Below the pieces are notes generated by a model, which did no database searches, was not told where the DNA came from, and worked only from the letters and a program-made list of their open reading frames with translations. Made by a program: the position numbers and the translations under genes. Shown here piece by piece: positions 1 to 8,349 of a stretch of 64,000 nt of DNA. The DNA is from Bacillus pumilus (lineage in GTDB: Bacteria; Bacillota; Bacilli; Bacillales; Bacillaceae): assembly GCF_003431975.1 (NCBI RefSeq), contig NZ_CP027116.1:2914001-2978000 (forward strand). The letters run 5' to 3'. Each line of letters starts with the position of its first letter. Position 1 is the stretch's first letter.

Positions 1-1033
1 GTTGTTTTTTCTGAAAGATATCCTTAAATTCTTGCTCATAATTCTCCGGGAAAAACACAGTATGATGGGACAGTTGTTCATAGACTTTGGGTACGCCTAA
101 TAATAGAACAAAACCAGATAATGATGGTTCAATGGCAGCCAGCTTTTGATTTAAAAAACTTGGGCGATCTTTTTCATCAATCAGATGACGGTAAACAGTC
201 AGCGCGTCTGCACCTGCAATCACTTGATCTGTTTCATACATCTGCTGAGCCGTCTCGACTCCTTTAATTCGGCGATCCTTCACATGGATTTTGATAACTT
301 GTTCATTCAGATGAATCTGAACGCCTAATTCCTTTGCCAAAGTCTCAAATGCCTCAACTAAACGATACGTACCGCCCTTGATTCCATAAATTCCTTTTTC
401 CCCTTCTAAATGTGCCATCATATTAAAAATAGCCGGCGCCTCATAGGGAGAAGAACCGATATATGTAGCATACCGTCCAAACATCGCCAATGTATGCGGA
501 TGACGGAAATATTGACGTAGCATGCGTTGAACGGATGTAAACGGTTTGACAGCCAGAAGTGCTTTCATGAGCTTTAGATCCGCCTTATCCTTCCACGTCA
601 ATAATAAACGATTTAAAAACTGGTCCTCAGCCTTTTGAAATAGCGCCTTTGATTCCTGTAAAAATGCACGGTATTGCTTTGCATCTTCAGGACTGAAATC
701 TGCAATTTGTGATTCCATCTGCTCAATATTCGGCGTAAACTCAACCGTATGGCCATCAGAAAAAACGTTTTTGGTCAGAGGTGAAATCGGATAAAATGTG
801 ACGTAATCCTCCATCCGTCTATGACAAGAAGCAAACACCTCTTCAAAGTATGACTTCATTGTAATGGTACTCGGTCCTAAATCAAAAGAGTAGCCAGCTC
901 CATGATGACGCTGCAATTTCCCGCCTAAAGCCGCTTCTTTTTCTAAAATGGTGACCTGAAACCCGCGTGACTGTAAGCGAATCGCTGCTGATAATCCACC
1001 AAGCCCGCCGCCGATGATGATCACTTTTTTCAT
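1..1033 (-). CDS. CrtI/CrtN-family carotenoid (phytoene-type) desaturase, partial
   Basis: The reading frame starts at ATG 1033 and runs off the left edge, so only about 344 residues of the N-terminal part of a protein usually near 500 residues are seen. The start carries an FAD dinucleotide-binding motif, GGGLGGLSAA, near residues 8-17, followed by LEKEAALGGKLQRH, typical of CrtI/CrtN flavoenzymes that desaturate or oxidise C30/C40 carotenoid chains at the membrane. It overlaps the glycosyltransferase stop by 4 bases and is the last gene visible in a four-gene carotenoid operon. Whether it is a desaturase or a CrtP-type aldehyde-forming oxidase cannot be settled from the visible part. Confidence 0.88.
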   Translation of the reverse strand, partial: MKKVIIIGGGLGGLSAAIRLQSRGFQVTILEKEAALGGKLQRHHGAGYSFDLGPSTITMKSYFEEVFASCHRRMEDYVTFYPISPLTKNVFSDGHTVEFTPNIEQMESQIADFSPEDAKQYRAFLQESKALFQKAEDQFLNRLLLTWKDKADLKLMKALLAVKPFTSVQRMLRQYFRHPHTLAMFGRYATYIGSSPYEAPAIFNMMAHLEGEKGIYGIKGGTYRLVEAFETLAKELGVQIHLNEQVIKIHVKDRRIKGVETAQQMYETDQVIAGADALTVYRHLIDEKDRPSFLNQKLAAIEPSLSGFVLLLGVPKVYEQLSHHTVFFPENYEQEFKDIFQKKQ

Positions 1034-2157
1034 TCGTACCTTCTCCCTTTCCATTCATACCCTTCTTTTTTCAGCCCGATTTTCATTGAAGCAAAGCCAA
1101 TAGCGATCAGACTCAAAATGCTGACCGGCAATAAAAAGGCCATTGCAGATGTTCTTCCATTCTCAATATCAATTGTCGCTTTGATCGACACACCCAGCCC
1201 GTAGCAAAGAGTGGCTAAGCATATACTGAGCATATCGAGCTGAAGCAATGCCACCATAAAACAAATGACAGGAGCCAAATAAAGCATCGTGTATACACAA
1301 AAGACACTGCTTAACAAAGCAATATTTCGATTTACACCTGGGAATACATTTTTCCGATAGCCTTCCCAAACCTCTTGTCCACTCTCATACATTCTCATAT
1401 ACACAAATGGATGAATACTTGCAAGTGTGAACGGAAAGCCTATTTCCTTCACTCGTCTAGCCAAGGCCATATCATCCACTAGTGAATCCTTGATCGCTTC
1501 ATGCCCGCCAATATCGTAATAGCAAGTCTTTTCAATGGCAATAAAACCGCCATGTGCAGCGGCAAAAGCAGGGTTCTTAGATTTCCCTACCCATTTTACT
1601 GGCAGATGACAGCCAATGGTAAACATCATCATAGGAACCACAAGCTGTTCAAAAAGAGTGCCTGTTTTTTGCTCTGGGAATCCTGACAGCATGCCCGTTT
1701 TTTGCGTGCATAGTTGGTTGTATATCGCCTCAATCGCCCCTCTTTTTAACCGGACATCCGCATCTAAAAATAACAGCCAATTAGAAGCCGCCACCTCAGC
1801 AAGCTGAGAACAGGCATATGATTTACCAAGCCAGCCTTGCTTTAACGCCCGTCCTGACTGCACACGAATCCACGGATATGTTTCTGCGAAGCGCTCCACC
1901 ATTGCTCTTGTCTGATCTGTCGAATGATCATCAAGTACAATAAGTTCTTTCGGATGATGACGTTGATCAACGATCGACTGAAGACAGGCTTCTATCCGTT
2001 TCTCCTCATTTCTAGCCGGAATCAGAATCGATAACGAAATGGGTTCATCTGATGAAAAAGAAGCGGGCTTTAACACCGGAAACTGCTTCATATTCCATAT
2101 GGTGAAAAAAAACTGACAAAGTAGCAGCACACTGATCACGGTTAAGAAGATCGCCAT
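1030..2157 (-). CDS. Family 2 glycosyltransferase, CrtQ-like carotenoid glycosylation
   Basis: A 375-residue membrane-attached family 2 glycosyltransferase. A short N-terminal membrane segment precedes the GT-A fold, seen as SILIPARNEEKRIEACLQS, LIVLDDHSTD and the DXD-like LFLDADVRL, and the C-terminal third is strongly hydrophobic. The layout resembles staphylococcal CrtQ, which glycosylates diaponeurosporenoate. The neighbours (desaturase, acyltransferase, CruF-like) support a glycosyl-carotenoid pathway. The start is uncertain: ATG 2157 is used here, and an in-frame GTG at 2169 is the alternative; neither has a strong ribosome site. It overlaps the upstream acyltransferase by 16 bases, consistent with translational coupling. 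Confidence 0.85.
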   Translation of the reverse strand: MAIFLTVISVLLLCQFFFTIWNMKQFPVLKPASFSSDEPISLSILIPARNEEKRIEACLQSIVDQRHHPKELIVLDDHSTDQTRAMVERFAETYPWIRVQSGRALKQGWLGKSYACSQLAEVAASNWLLFLDADVRLKRGAIEAIYNQLCTQKTGMLSGFPEQKTGTLFEQLVVPMMMFTIGCHLPVKWVGKSKNPAFAAAHGGFIAIEKTCYYDIGGHEAIKDSLVDDMALARRVKEIGFPFTLASIHPFVYMRMYESGQEVWEGYRKNVFPGVNRNIALLSSVFCVYTMLYLAPVICFMVALLQLDMLSICLATLCYGLGVSIKATIDIENGRTSAMAFLLPVSILSLIAIGFASMKIGLKKEGYEWKGRRYE

Positions 2158-2888
2158 GTTTTCACCCACTTTTTAAAAGAATCAAACGCATCACTTGTTG
2201 ACTGACTTGTCCTTGTCATCTGTTTAAATTCTTCGTTTATTGAAAAATCAAGATCAGCGATGACCTGCGCTTGATGCCTGTTTAACTGCGTTTCAAGCAG
2301 ATCGCTAAGCATACGCGTCACATCCTTGCTTCGTAGGGAGCTTCCAGATACGATGGCATCATCGCCGAACACAACAGACACTGTCGGCTTTTGAAATTGA
2401 TTAAATGTATAATGCAAGGTCACTGGCTTCACCACAACTTGTTCAAATTGCCTGACTAAAAAAGAAGCCCCTCCTTCCAGTTCAAGCGGCCGCACATCCT
2501 GATGCATAATTTTCCCCTGTGGAAAAAGCCATATAGCCCCGCCAGCCTGCATGTTATCTCTCGCAGTCATTAAGGCTTGTTTAACGCTTTTCAAGTTCTC
2601 TTTATGAACCGGAAACGCTCCAAGCTTACGGAAAAAGGCATATTGCTTCAGCTGCTTCTCTTCCATCATCATGTAGTGATCAAGCTCAGACGCTTTTTCT
2701 GTTAAAAGAAAGATAATCAGCCCGTCCCACCATGAGCTGTGATTGGCGAGATAAAGAACAGGCAGCTTCTCCTTCGGGTCCACCAAGCCTTTCATCATCA
2801 CACAACGGAAATGCTTATGAAGTAAATACCGTTCAAGATAAAGAGAAAAAATACGTCTAAACAATCGGCTTTTGTCGCTTTCTTTCAA
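2142..2888 (-). CDS. PlsC-type acyltransferase in the carotenoid operon
   Basis: About 248 residues with the lysophosphatidate-acyltransferase (PlsC) core: the HX4D motif appears as NHSSWWD, and a PQG motif as LFPQGKIMHQ. In carotenoid clusters such enzymes transfer a fatty acid to the sugar of a glycosyl-carotenoid (compare staphylococcal CrtO), which is the most likely role here; ordinary phospholipid synthesis is the alternative. The start chosen is TTG 2888, because GGAAGGG lies 6 bases upstream; the frame is open to TTG 2918. The gene begins inside the end of the CruF-like gene and ends inside the glycosyltransferase start. Confidence 0.82.
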   Translation of the reverse strand: MKESDKSRLFRRIFSLYLERYLLHKHFRCVMMKGLVDPKEKLPVLYLANHSSWWDGLIIFLLTEKASELDHYMMMEEKQLKQYAFFRKLGAFPVHKENLKSVKQALMTARDNMQAGGAIWLFPQGKIMHQDVRPLELEGGASFLVRQFEQVVVKPVTLHYTFNQFQKPTVSVVFGDDAIVSGSSLRSKDVTRMLSDLLETQLNRHQAQVIADLDFSINEEFKQMTRTSQSTSDAFDSFKKWVKTWRSS

Positions 2889-3585
2889 ATCGAACCCTTC
2901 CTTCACACAAAATGACAATGATCAGTGCTAAATAAAAAATGACATCGAGTCCGCCCTTTAATGCCAAAAGACCAAAAAAGAACACCATCGCTTGATAAAT
3001 ACGACTCGTCCAGCTGAGTGCCTTTTGATCAATTGAAACAAGCGGGAAAAGAAATGAAAGTCCTGCTCCAATCATACCCCAGCTCACAAAATTCTCAAAA
3101 GGAATACCAAAAAATCCACCGCCGTCATACCACACCCAAAACTTCCGCTCAGCTGCTACCGGATCTAATATGAGGTCAAGCAAGACAATCCATATCCCCG
3201 TTTCGACGGCTCGTCTCCACTTTGACTGCTGACTGGATAAAAAAAGGCTGTTTAAAAACACGCCAACCCAAGCAAATGCAATGGTTAACGGCACCCCCGC
3301 CACTAGAAAACCTAGCGTCGGATAATAATCATAGGCTCCGAACGGAAACCCGGTTGTAATGCCTACCCACTCCACCGTAAATGTAAGCACACCAACAACG
3401 GCTGCCCTTTTAATCACAAACCCCCATGAACCATAAATTTGTCGCCCAATTTCTATGACGCAGCAAGCATACAGCACGAGAAAAATTCCGTTTGCAAACT
3501 GAAGCCATGCTGGCACTTCAAAAAAGACCATTAATATGAGCCCTACTAAATACCATCCAACAAATACCCAACTCACTCTATACAC
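2857..3585 (-). CDS. CruF-like carotenoid biosynthesis membrane protein
   Basis: A 242-residue polytopic membrane protein with about seven hydrophobic helices. The motifs GITTGFPFGAYDYYP and DLILDPVAAERKFWVW match the carotenoid biosynthesis (DUF422/CruF) family, whose studied members are 1',2'-hydratases acting on carotenoid ends. It is the first gene of the minus-strand operon. The GTG start at 3585 is supported by TAAAGGAG seven bases upstream. The reaction here is inferred from family and neighbours; a related membrane hydratase or hydroxylase cannot be excluded. Confidence 0.8.
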   Translation of the reverse strand: MYRVSWVFVGWYLVGLILMVFFEVPAWLQFANGIFLVLYACCVIEIGRQIYGSWGFVIKRAAVVGVLTFTVEWVGITTGFPFGAYDYYPTLGFLVAGVPLTIAFAWVGVFLNSLFLSSQQSKWRRAVETGIWIVLLDLILDPVAAERKFWVWYDGGGFFGIPFENFVSWGMIGAGLSFLFPLVSIDQKALSWTSRIYQAMVFFFGLLALKGGLDVIFYLALIIVILCEGRVRFERKRQKPIV

Positions 3586-3634
3586 GAAACCGCTCCTTTA
3601 TTTCTGCCAAATTCAAGAAAGCACTCATGCTTCT

Positions 3635-3663
3635 AGTATAGAAAAAAAGACACGTTCTATAAA
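3635..3663 (-). promoter_or_regulatory. Candidate promoter of the carotenoid operon
   Basis: On the minus strand TTTATA, a 17-base spacer and TATACT lie about 50 bases before the GTG start of the CruF-like gene. The -10 is good and the -35 is poor, so an activator or an alternative sigma factor may be needed. Confidence 0.35.
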
Positions 3664-3759
3664 TAAACAATGCGCTTCTTATTTTCATCTAGGCACTCAC
3701 CAAAAATCCCTTTTGACATACTTTAATTAGTGATCTAGAACAAAGGAGGCGAATTACTC

Positions 3760-4761
3760 TTGAATCGTTCCATCAAAGTCAGACTGGCATTCATCGTTGT
3801 TGTCCTGCTCTTTATTCCATTTGTCGCCTGTAAAAAAGAACAAGAGCAGACCGTACAAGTAGCCGAGGTGACCCATTCGGTCTTTTATGCTCCGCTATAT
3901 GTCGCCTTATCTGAGGATTTCTTCAAAGCAGAAGGCCTAGAAGTTGAATTGAAAACGACTTGGGGCGGCGATAAAACGATGACAGCTCTTTTATCAGGCG
4001 GTGCTGATATCGCCCTGACCGGGTCTGAATCCTCTATCTATGTAGAAGCTCAAGACACAAAGGATTCTGTCATGAACTTTGCACAGCTGACACAAACGGA
4101 CGGCACATTTCTTGTTTCAAGAGAGAAAGTAAACCATTTCTCTTGGGATCAATTAAAAGGAAAAGACTTCTTAGGACAGAGGAAAGGCGGCATGCCGCAA
4201 ATGGTCGGTGAATATGTCTTGAAAAAAGAAGGCATTGATGTAAAAAAGGATCTTCATATGATTCAAAATATTGATTTTGCCAATATTTCAGGTGCGTTCT
4301 CCTCTGGAACTGGCGATTTTGTGCAGTTATTTGAACCGACCGCTTCCTTACTTGAAAAAGAAGGAAAAGGGTACATTACCGCCTCCTTTGGAGAAGCTTC
4401 TGGCAAGGTGCCATATACCACCTTCATGGCAAAGAAGAGTTACTTACAGGAAAACAAAGAGACAGTTGAAGCTTTCACCCGTGCCATTTACAAAGCACAG
4501 AAATGGGTAAAAGCCAAGCAGCCGGAAGAAATCGCAAAAACCATTCAACCTCATTTTCCTGATACAGATCTTGATGTCTTAACAACTGCCATCAAACGCT
4601 ACAAACAGCAAGGTTCCTATGCAACAGATCCCCTACTCAATGAAGAGGAATGGAACAAATTGCAGGAAATCATGAAGGCGAGCGGTGAATTGCCGGAATT
4701 TATCCAATACAAACAACTTGTCGATTCATCCATTGCAAAGAAGGTCACAGATCACAAATAG
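3760..4761 (+). CDS. ytlA: ABC transporter substrate-binding lipoprotein (NitT/TauT type)
   Basis: A 333-residue secreted lipoprotein: a hydrophobic signal followed by the lipobox PFVAC near residue 24. The mature part starts with TVQVAEVTHSVFYAPLYVALSEDFF and is of the periplasmic-binding type II (SsuA/TauA/ThiY-like) fold. It should capture a small organic ligand and hand it to the YtlC/YtlD importer encoded next. The ligand is not evident; aliphatic sulfonates or thiamine precursors are the usual substrates of this class. TTG 3760 is taken as start because AAAGGAGG lies ten bases before it and no ATG fits. Position matches B. subtilis ytlA. Confidence 0.88.
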   Translation: MNRSIKVRLAFIVVVLLFIPFVACKKEQEQTVQVAEVTHSVFYAPLYVALSEDFFKAEGLEVELKTTWGGDKTMTALLSGGADIALTGSESSIYVEAQDTKDSVMNFAQLTQTDGTFLVSREKVNHFSWDQLKGKDFLGQRKGGMPQMVGEYVLKKEGIDVKKDLHMIQNIDFANISGAFSSGTGDFVQLFEPTASLLEKEGKGYITASFGEASGKVPYTTFMAKKSYLQENKETVEAFTRAIYKAQKWVKAKQPEEIAKTIQPHFPDTDLDVLTTAIKRYKQQGSYATDPLLNEEEWNKLQEIMKASGELPEFIQYKQLVDSSIAKKVTDHK

Positions 4762-4776
4762 AATAGGAGGTAGCAC

Positions 4777-5547
4777 ATGTCTTTCCTTCAAATTGACCAT
4801 GTGACCCACACGTACTTCTCTTTAAAAGAAAAAACAACGGCCATACAGCACATCAATATGGAGATAGACCAAGGTGAATTCATCTCATTTATTGGTCCCA
4901 GCGGCTGCGGAAAAACCACCTTGCTTTCTATCATTGCAGGCATTACACCGCCCTCTGAAGGTCGAATTTTAATCGAAGGCAAAGAACCGAATCAACAGGA
5001 GCATCAAATCGGCTACATGCTCCAGCAAGATTATTTGTTCCCTTGGAAGACCATCAAGGAAAATGTCATTCTCGGGTTAAAAATTGCGAAACAAGATTCA
5101 CATGAGGCCACCTCAACTGCACTTGGTTTACTGCCAAAGCTTGGACTGCATGAAGTGGAGGAAAAATATCCGAAGGAGCTATCTGGCGGAATGAGGCAGC
5201 GTGCGGCTCTCGCCCGAACGCTTGCAGTTGATCCCGGCCTGCTTTTACTAGATGAGCCATTTTCAGCACTAGACTACCAAACCAAATTGACATTAGAAGA
5301 CCTTGTCTTCTACACATTAAAAAACTATCAAAAAACAGCGGTTCTTGTGACTCATGACATCGGCGAAGCCATTGCGATGAGTGACCGTATTTTCTTATTC
5401 TCAAAACATCCAGGCTCTATCAAGCAAATCTTTACCGTTCCAGACGATCTGAGGGTTCTCTCTCCTTTTGAAGCGAGACAGACCCCGAGTTTCCAAGAGC
5501 TCTTTCAAACAATTTGGAAGGAGCTGAAAACAGTTGAAACACAGTGA
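4777..5547 (+). CDS. ytlC: ABC transporter ATP-binding protein
   Basis: A 256-residue ATPase of the NitT/TauT importer class. Walker [10 protein letters not shown] is near residues 40-48, the Q-loop follows at [10 protein letters not shown], the signature LSGGMRQR is near residue 132, and Walker [13 protein letters not shown] is next. It follows the binding-protein gene by 15 bases with AGGAGG before ATG 4777 and overlaps the permease gene by 14 bases. It energises uptake at the inner face of the membrane. The set corresponds to YtlA-YtlC-YtlD of B. subtilis. Confidence 0.93.
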   Translation: MSFLQIDHVTHTYFSLKEKTTAIQHINMEIDQGEFISFIGPSGCGKTTLLSIIAGITPPSEGRILIEGKEPNQQEHQIGYMLQQDYLFPWKTIKENVILGLKIAKQDSHEATSTALGLLPKLGLHEVEEKYPKELSGGMRQRAALARTLAVDPGLLLLDEPFSALDYQTKLTLEDLVFYTLKNYQKTAVLVTHDIGEAIAMSDRIFLFSKHPGSIKQIFTVPDDLRVLSPFEARQTPSFQELFQTIWKELKTVETQ

Positions 5548-6328
5548 CCTTTTACATGAAGCCTATCGAAAAAAATATCGAATGGAAAAACGTATCACAC
5601 GCGTCTATCAGCTCATCATATTCGCCAGCTTCTTTTCACTTTGGGAGCTTGCCAGTCATTTCAGGCTCATTGATCCGCTGATTTTTAGTTCACCATCTGC
5701 GGTCTGTCAATTGTTTGTACAAAAAATATCAGATGGTTCTTTAATGAATCATATGAGTATTACGTTATTTGAAACGGTACTCGGCTTTTTACTAGGTACC
5801 TTTTGCGGAATTTTGCTCGCTGCCGCCTTATGGTGGTCCACCCGATTAGCGAACGTTCTTGACCCTTATTTAGTCATTTTAAATGCCATGCCGAAAGTCG
5901 CCCTCGCCCCGATTTTAATTGTGGCACTTGGACCTGGTATGATCAGCATCGTCGCCATGGGTGCCATTATTAGTGTCATCATTACGACGATCGTCATTTA
6001 CACAGCCTTTCAAGAGGTCGATGAGAATTATTTAAAGGTGATGAAAACCTTTGGGGCAAAAAAAAGCGTCGTCTTTCGTGAGGTCATTTTGCCAGCCAGT
6101 ATTCCAACGATGATTTCTGCCATCAAGGTCAATGTCGGTCTTTCTTGGGTTGGAGTCATTGTCGGGGAATTTCTTGTTTCCTCAAAAGGGCTCGGCTACA
6201 TGATCATTTACGGCTTCCAAGTCTTCAACTTTACCCTCGTGTTCTTAAGTCTTTTTATTATTGCTGTGTTTGCTACCATCATGTACCAGCTTGTGGAATG
6301 GCTCGAACGCCGTTTTCTCCAAAAGTAA
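5534..6328 (+). CDS. ytlD: ABC transporter permease
   Basis: A 264-residue inner-membrane permease with about six hydrophobic helices. The cytoplasmic EAA loop that docks the ATPase is seen as [19 protein letters not shown]. The start is TTG 5534, lying inside the end of the ATPase gene with AAGGAG about ten bases upstream; an in-frame ATG occurs only further in at [10 protein letters not shown]. It is the last gene of the importer operon, and its terminator is split by the IS element that follows. Confidence 0.9.
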   Translation: MKHSDLLHEAYRKKYRMEKRITRVYQLIIFASFFSLWELASHFRLIDPLIFSSPSAVCQLFVQKISDGSLMNHMSITLFETVLGFLLGTFCGILLAAALWWSTRLANVLDPYLVILNAMPKVALAPILIVALGPGMISIVAMGAIISVIITTIVIYTAFQEVDENYLKVMKTFGAKKSVVFREVILPASIPTMISAIKVNVGLSWVGVIVGEFLVSSKGLGYMIIYGFQVFNFTLVFLSLFIIAVFATIMYQLVEWLERRFLQK

Positions 6329-6438
6329 AAAAAGCACAGGGATTGGGACTGACCCCATAAAATGAGACAAATAAAAAACACCTTCAAGTTTCAAAACGGA
6401 TCGTTGTGATCCGAAATAAAACATGGAGGTGTTTTTTT

Positions 6439-6771
6439 ATGGGGACAAGAGTGAGTTATCCGGTTGAAGTCAAACAGAAGGCTGTAGAAATGAGATTGGC
6501 AGGCGTACCTATGAAAGAAATCTTGCAGGAATTGAATATCAAGAATAAGACGCAGGTTCAGACCTGGATGAGGTGGCATAAGGCTGGGGATACACACCGG
6601 TTCGAACAGCCTGTTGGAAAACAATATACCTATGGAAAGGGTCCCGAGTACTCTTCCGAATTAGAGAGACTGCAGGTGGAAAATCGTTATCTGAGCCAAC
6701 AGAATGAAATTTTAAAAAAGTACAACGAATTGGAAAGGAAGTTGATAAGGAAACGTCAATCAAACTGGTAG
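6439..6771 (+). CDS. IS3-family OrfA (helix-turn-helix protein)
   Basis: A 110-residue OrfA. VKQKAVEMRLAGVPMKEILQELNIKNKTQVQTWM is a transposase_8-type helix-turn-helix that binds the ends, and a leucine-rich coiled coil (LERLQVENRYLSQQNEILKKYNEL) follows. ATG 6439 is the start, with GGAGGT eight bases upstream; the longer open frame to 6406 lacks a ribosome site. Near its end it reads through A AAA AAG, where ribosomes can shift to make the OrfAB transposase. Confidence 0.9.
   Translation: MGTRVSYPVEVKQKAVEMRLAGVPMKEILQELNIKNKTQVQTWMRWHKAGDTHRFEQPVGKQYTYGKGPEYSSELERLQVENRYLSQQNEILKKYNELERKLIRKRQSNW
6714..6720 (+). other. Slippery heptamer A AAA AAG for -1 frameshift
   Basis: In the orfA frame the codons are AAA (6715-6717) and AAG (6718-6720) preceded by A, the standard IS3-family slip site. 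The -1 frame is open from here into orfB (through VEEFRKTMTVQDV), so an OrfAB fusion ending at 7565 is expected. Confidence 0.85.
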
Positions 6772-6788
6772 AAGAATTTCGCAAAACG

Positions 6789-7565
6789 ATGACGGTACAG
6801 GACGTTTGTGTCCATTTAGGCATCTTACGCACTTCGTATTATAGATGGAAAAAGGAGCTGAATCAGAATCAATCTAAAAGACAACTAGAGAAACAGGTCG
6901 GCACGTTGTGCCGAAAGCACAAGTATCGATATGGATATCGAAAAATCACAGCCATACTAAAAATGAGAATGCGTATCATGCAGAAAAACCAGTGGCAATG
7001 CCGTGTTAAAATGAAAAAGCGTAAGAAGAATGGGCAGCCCTATGCCGTGGCCGTAAACATACTGGATCGGAATTTTCAGTCTGATCGCCCTCTTGAAAAA
7101 CTAGTAACGGACATCACGTATTTGCCTTATGGACAGAAACCATTGTACCTTTCCAGTATATTGGATTTATATAATGGAGAAGTGATTGCTTTTAATATTG
7201 GTGATAAGCAGGATACAGACTTTATCTTAAACACACTTGATCAGCTACCAGCATTGCCTAAGAACTGCGTGTTACATAGCGATCAAGGTTCTGTGTATAC
7301 ATCTTACGAGTATCAGAAAGCTGTTCATATAAAAGGCATTACCATGAGTATGTCCCGTAAAGGGACGCCCGCTGATAATGCCTCCATCGAATCGTTTCAT
7401 TCCTCACTAAAGTCTGAAACGTTCTATCTTAACAGGATTGATCGAACTACGACCACCATCGTAGAACGCACTGTCAAAGAATACATTTATTATTATAACA
7501 ACATTCGTATTCAAACGAAACTAAACAACCAATCACCGATAAACTATCGGCAATTGGCTGTATAG
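6789..7565 (+). CDS. IS3-family OrfB, DDE transposase catalytic part
   Basis: The part from ATG 6789 is 258 residues, but the true product is probably the OrfAB fusion made by -1 frameshifting at 6714-6720. An N-terminal HTH_21 region (GILRTSYYRWKK) precedes the rve integrase core with the catalytic triad visible as D in LVTDITYLP, D in LHSDQGSVY and E in NASIESFHSSLK. Between YGYRKITAILK and RIMQKNQ the sequence looks about eight to ten residues shorter than usual for this family, where a segment like xxVNHKxV is normally found; this may have lowered or abolished activity. Confidence 0.88.
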   Translation: MTVQDVCVHLGILRTSYYRWKKELNQNQSKRQLEKQVGTLCRKHKYRYGYRKITAILKMRMRIMQKNQWQCRVKMKKRKKNGQPYAVAVNILDRNFQSDRPLEKLVTDITYLPYGQKPLYLSSILDLYNGEVIAFNIGDKQDTDFILNTLDQLPALPKNCVLHSDQGSVYTSYEYQKAVHIKGITMSMSRKGTPADNASIESFHSSLKSETFYLNRIDRTTTTIVERTVKEYIYYYNNIRIQTKLNNQSPINYRQLAV

Positions 7566-7625
7566 AGGTGTTTTGATCCCTGTCTCAAAAACGGGGGTCA
7601 GTCCCATTGTCTCCCTGCGCTTTTT

Positions 7626-8102
7626 TTAACGAATCAAACCGTTCTTTTCTAAATAAGCTAGACTTTGTCTTAATACATCATCTTTCATAATAAAACTGAA
7701 ATTCTTATTTTTAGCGATGGATCTTGGCAAGTCTGCGAAAAGAACAGGCCCTTTCGTTTCAAAATACGTGTCTTGCTTCACTAGCCTTTCAATATCAGCG
7801 AAGTAAATATTCTTTACGATGACCTTTTCTCTGCCTAACACCTGATATTGACCAATATACGTTAATTCACGAACAACAGCACCCGTCTCTTCTTGAATCT
7901 CCCGTATAGCGGCTTGATCTGCTTCTTCATTCGGCTCAACTTTCCCTCCTGGAAACTCATAGCCCCGATCCTCATGTTCAGTGAGCAGCCACTTTCCCTG
8001 ATAGCGGCAGATGGCCCAAACATGCTTTGGATGACTCGAAAAAGGCTGCTCTTTAAAGGAGAGCTTGACCGTATTATGATAATAGTCTTTAAATACATGC
8101 AT
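7626..8102 (-). CDS. ytkD: Nudix nucleoside triphosphate hydrolase YtkD
   Basis: A 158-residue Nudix hydrolase with the full Nudix box, beginning GGKVEPNEEADQAAIRE and ending EETGAV near residues 52-76. B. subtilis YtkD hydrolyses 8-oxo-dGTP and other nucleoside triphosphates and protects DNA from oxidative damage; length and context (near ytkC, dps, ytkA) match. ATG 8102 follows GAGGGA. The gene ends against the right edge of the IS element that sits in its terminator loop. Confidence 0.9.
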   Translation of the reverse strand: MHVFKDYYHNTVKLSFKEQPFSSHPKHVWAICRYQGKWLLTEHEDRGYEFPGGKVEPNEEADQAAIREIQEETGAVVRELTYIGQYQVLGREKVIVKNIYFADIERLVKQDTYFETKGPVLFADLPRSIAKNKNFSFIMKDDVLRQSLAYLEKNGLIR

Positions 8103-8279
8103 TGAAATCCCTCATATCCTGTCCTTGCTTCTTGTAAAACATCATACCACAGATCACATTTCTCTGAAGAATTTTTATTAAAAGTGAAACAAACGAGTGC
8201 TATTATTTCGTCTGTATCTAAAATGAGGTATTGTTGCTAAAACCTTTTTATCATCTCCAATTTCACCCAATTTTAATCA

Positions 8280-8306
8280 TGAAACCTTTTACCCCTTTAT
8301 GGCGTA
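8280..8306 (+). promoter_or_regulatory. Candidate ECF sigma (W/M/X-type) promoter of the terD pair
   Basis: TGAAAC (8280-8285), a 17-base spacer and CGTA (8303-8306) match the extracytoplasmic-function sigma consensus. Transcription would begin near 8313, giving a 5' leader of about 37 bases before ATG 8350. The B. subtilis yceCDE tellurite-type genes are known to be under such sigma factors, which makes the assignment sensible. Confidence 0.6.
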
Positions 8307-8349
8307 AAACAATCAGTGTGTGTCTTATGACAACGAGGAGGAAAACAGC

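Larger units (their letters stand above)
6345..7605 (+). mobile_element. IS3-family (IS150-like) insertion sequence
   Basis: An element of about 1261 bp bounded by inverted repeats: GGGACTGACCCC at 6345 matches the complement of the right end at 7605, and the match extends with gaps to ATGAGACA / TTGAGACA. A three-base direct repeat ATT flanks these limits (6342-6344 and 7606-7608), as expected for the family's short target duplications. If the family's terminal TG...CA is counted, the ends move out by one base each and the duplication is lost, so the exact edge is uncertain. It carries orfA and orfB in the usual -1 relation. Confidence 0.9.
6327..7627. terminator. Intrinsic terminator split by an IS element
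   Basis: The left arm AGCACAGGGA (6333-6342, with A-run 6327-6333) and the right arm TCCCTGCGCT (7612-7621, with T-run 7621-7627) would pair in nine of ten positions if the IS between them were removed. They form a terminator shared by the convergent genes ytlD and ytkD. The element now occupies the loop. Confidence 0.7.

Noticed and set aside
3713..3741. TTGACA-N17-TAGAAC upstream of ytlA as a promoter
   Set aside because: The start would fall inside the ribosome site of ytlA, leaving no room for translation; the real promoter is probably elsewhere.
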